DNA from: GCA-2861595 sp035536185
GTDB taxonomy: Bacteria; Actinomycetota; Acidimicrobiia; Acidimicrobiales; GCA-2861595
Direction: 5' to 3'
NCBI GenBank assembly: GCA_035536185.1
Contig: DATLOM010000014.1
Location: 1-39,232, forward strand
DNA: 39,232 nucleotides
In this document: piece by piece, positions 39,072 through 39,232 of the stretch
Numbering within the stretch: the first letter of the stretch is position 1
How the letters are laid out: each line of letters opens with the position of its first letter
Position numbers and translations under genes: made by a program
The notes under the pieces: generated by a model
What the model saw: only the letters and a program-made list of their open reading frames with translations
Told to the model about the DNA's origin: nothing
Database searches by the model: none

Positions 39072-39167
39072 CGGTAGAACCCCTCTCTTCACGGTTGTTC
39101 CTCTGTTCCTGGTTCGAGGCCCACCCTACGGAGAGGGTGTGACAAGTGACACCGGCGTACTTTCACG

Positions 39168-39196
39168 AGTGTAACCACGAACGGTTGTTCGTTCAA
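39168..39196 (-). promoter_or_regulatory. Promoter of recA
   Basis: On the minus strand, -35 TTGAAC (39196-39191), 17 bases, -10 TACACT (39173-39168). The predicted start near 39161 leaves a leader of about 90 bases. Confidence 0.65.
39178..39191. promoter_or_regulatory. LexA box of recA
   Basis: CGAACGGTTGTTCG is a perfect CGAAC-N4-GTTCG SOS box lying in the spacer between the recA -35 and -10, where bound LexA would exclude polymerase. Confidence 0.85.
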
Positions 39197-39232
39197 GGAC
39201 CTGCGAGCAGGAGCCTCCGCACGATGTCGTAG
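39193..39232 (-). CDS. C-terminal end of an upstream gene (partial)
   Basis: On the minus strand a frame open from the window edge reads YDIVRRLLLAGP and stops with TGA at 39195-39193, which overlaps the recA -35. An amphipathic helix ending just before recA would fit the tail of CinA or another gene usually upstream of recA in actinobacteria, but 12 residues cannot identify it. Confidence 0.3.
   Translation of the reverse strand, partial: YDIVRRLLLAGP

Noticed and set aside
1..39232. tRNA, rRNA, CRISPR array, insertion sequence, prophage or replication origin
   Set aside because: None was recognised by reading both strands; no transposase, integrase, regular spacer repeat or DnaA-box cluster was seen. 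Short tRNA-like folds could be missed without a covariance search.

Overview
The window is a GC-rich, gene-dense chromosomal segment from an actinobacterium. The left edge carries mraZ-rsmH-ftsL-ftsI, preceded by lplA/HNH/ROK genes and MoxR-DUF58-transglutaminase, with DUF3040 and dinB nearby. The middle has lexA next to a small LysM gene and nrdR, and the right end has recA followed by miaB-miaA-dapF-hflX. This synteny is actinobacterial. SpoVS, a DapD of the 275-residue E. coli-like type and a pyrophosphate-type phosphofructokinase make a deep lineage such as Acidimicrobiia my best guess (inference, not shown by the sequence alone). No rRNA, tRNA, CRISPR, insertion sequence or prophage was seen, and no gap over 300 bases lacks a gene.

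Layout. 1-4.7 kb (minus): ROK kinase, an 87-aa protein, HNH nuclease, lipoate ligase, then a promoter with MraZ boxes driving mraZ, rsmH, ftsL and ftsI off the left edge. 4.7-9.2 kb (plus): moxR, DUF58 and a TgpA-like transglutaminase. 9.3-16.6 kb (minus): a two-domain cupredoxin lipoprotein, a 1462-aa six-cupredoxin multicopper oxidase, dinB (4-base overlap with the oxidase) and DUF3040. 16.8-22.7 kb: small metabolic and envelope genes (PIG-L deacetylase, threonine aldolase, inositol monophosphatase, PPi-PFK, RlpA-like) and a divergent cadI/arsR metal pair. 22.7-24.5 kb: SOS locus nrdR, LysM protein and lexA with three LexA boxes. 24.5-30.9 kb: two tail-to-tail subtilases, dapE-dapD and a lipoprotein; two copies of a ~160-bp structured repeat lie in inverted orientation, each between convergent genes. 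30.9-39.2 kb (minus): recA, two small proteins, spoVS, miaB, miaA, dapF, hflX and dapC.

How the genes fit together. Four diaminopimelate genes (dapC, D, E, F) feed peptidoglycan and lysine synthesis, and mraZ-rsmH-ftsL-ftsI drive septation. LexA, RecA and the LysM protein link DNA damage to division. The cupredoxin lipoprotein and the giant oxidase look like one extracytoplasmic copper redox module.

The most unusual signals are the ~90% identical structured repeat, the giant oxidase with its graded loss of copper ligands, low-complexity tandem repeats inserted in frame into three nearby housekeeping genes (dapC, dapF, miaA), a likely CTG start with a perfect ribosome-binding site, and many start codons placed 6 bases after a TANNNT -10 box, the signature of leaderless transcripts.
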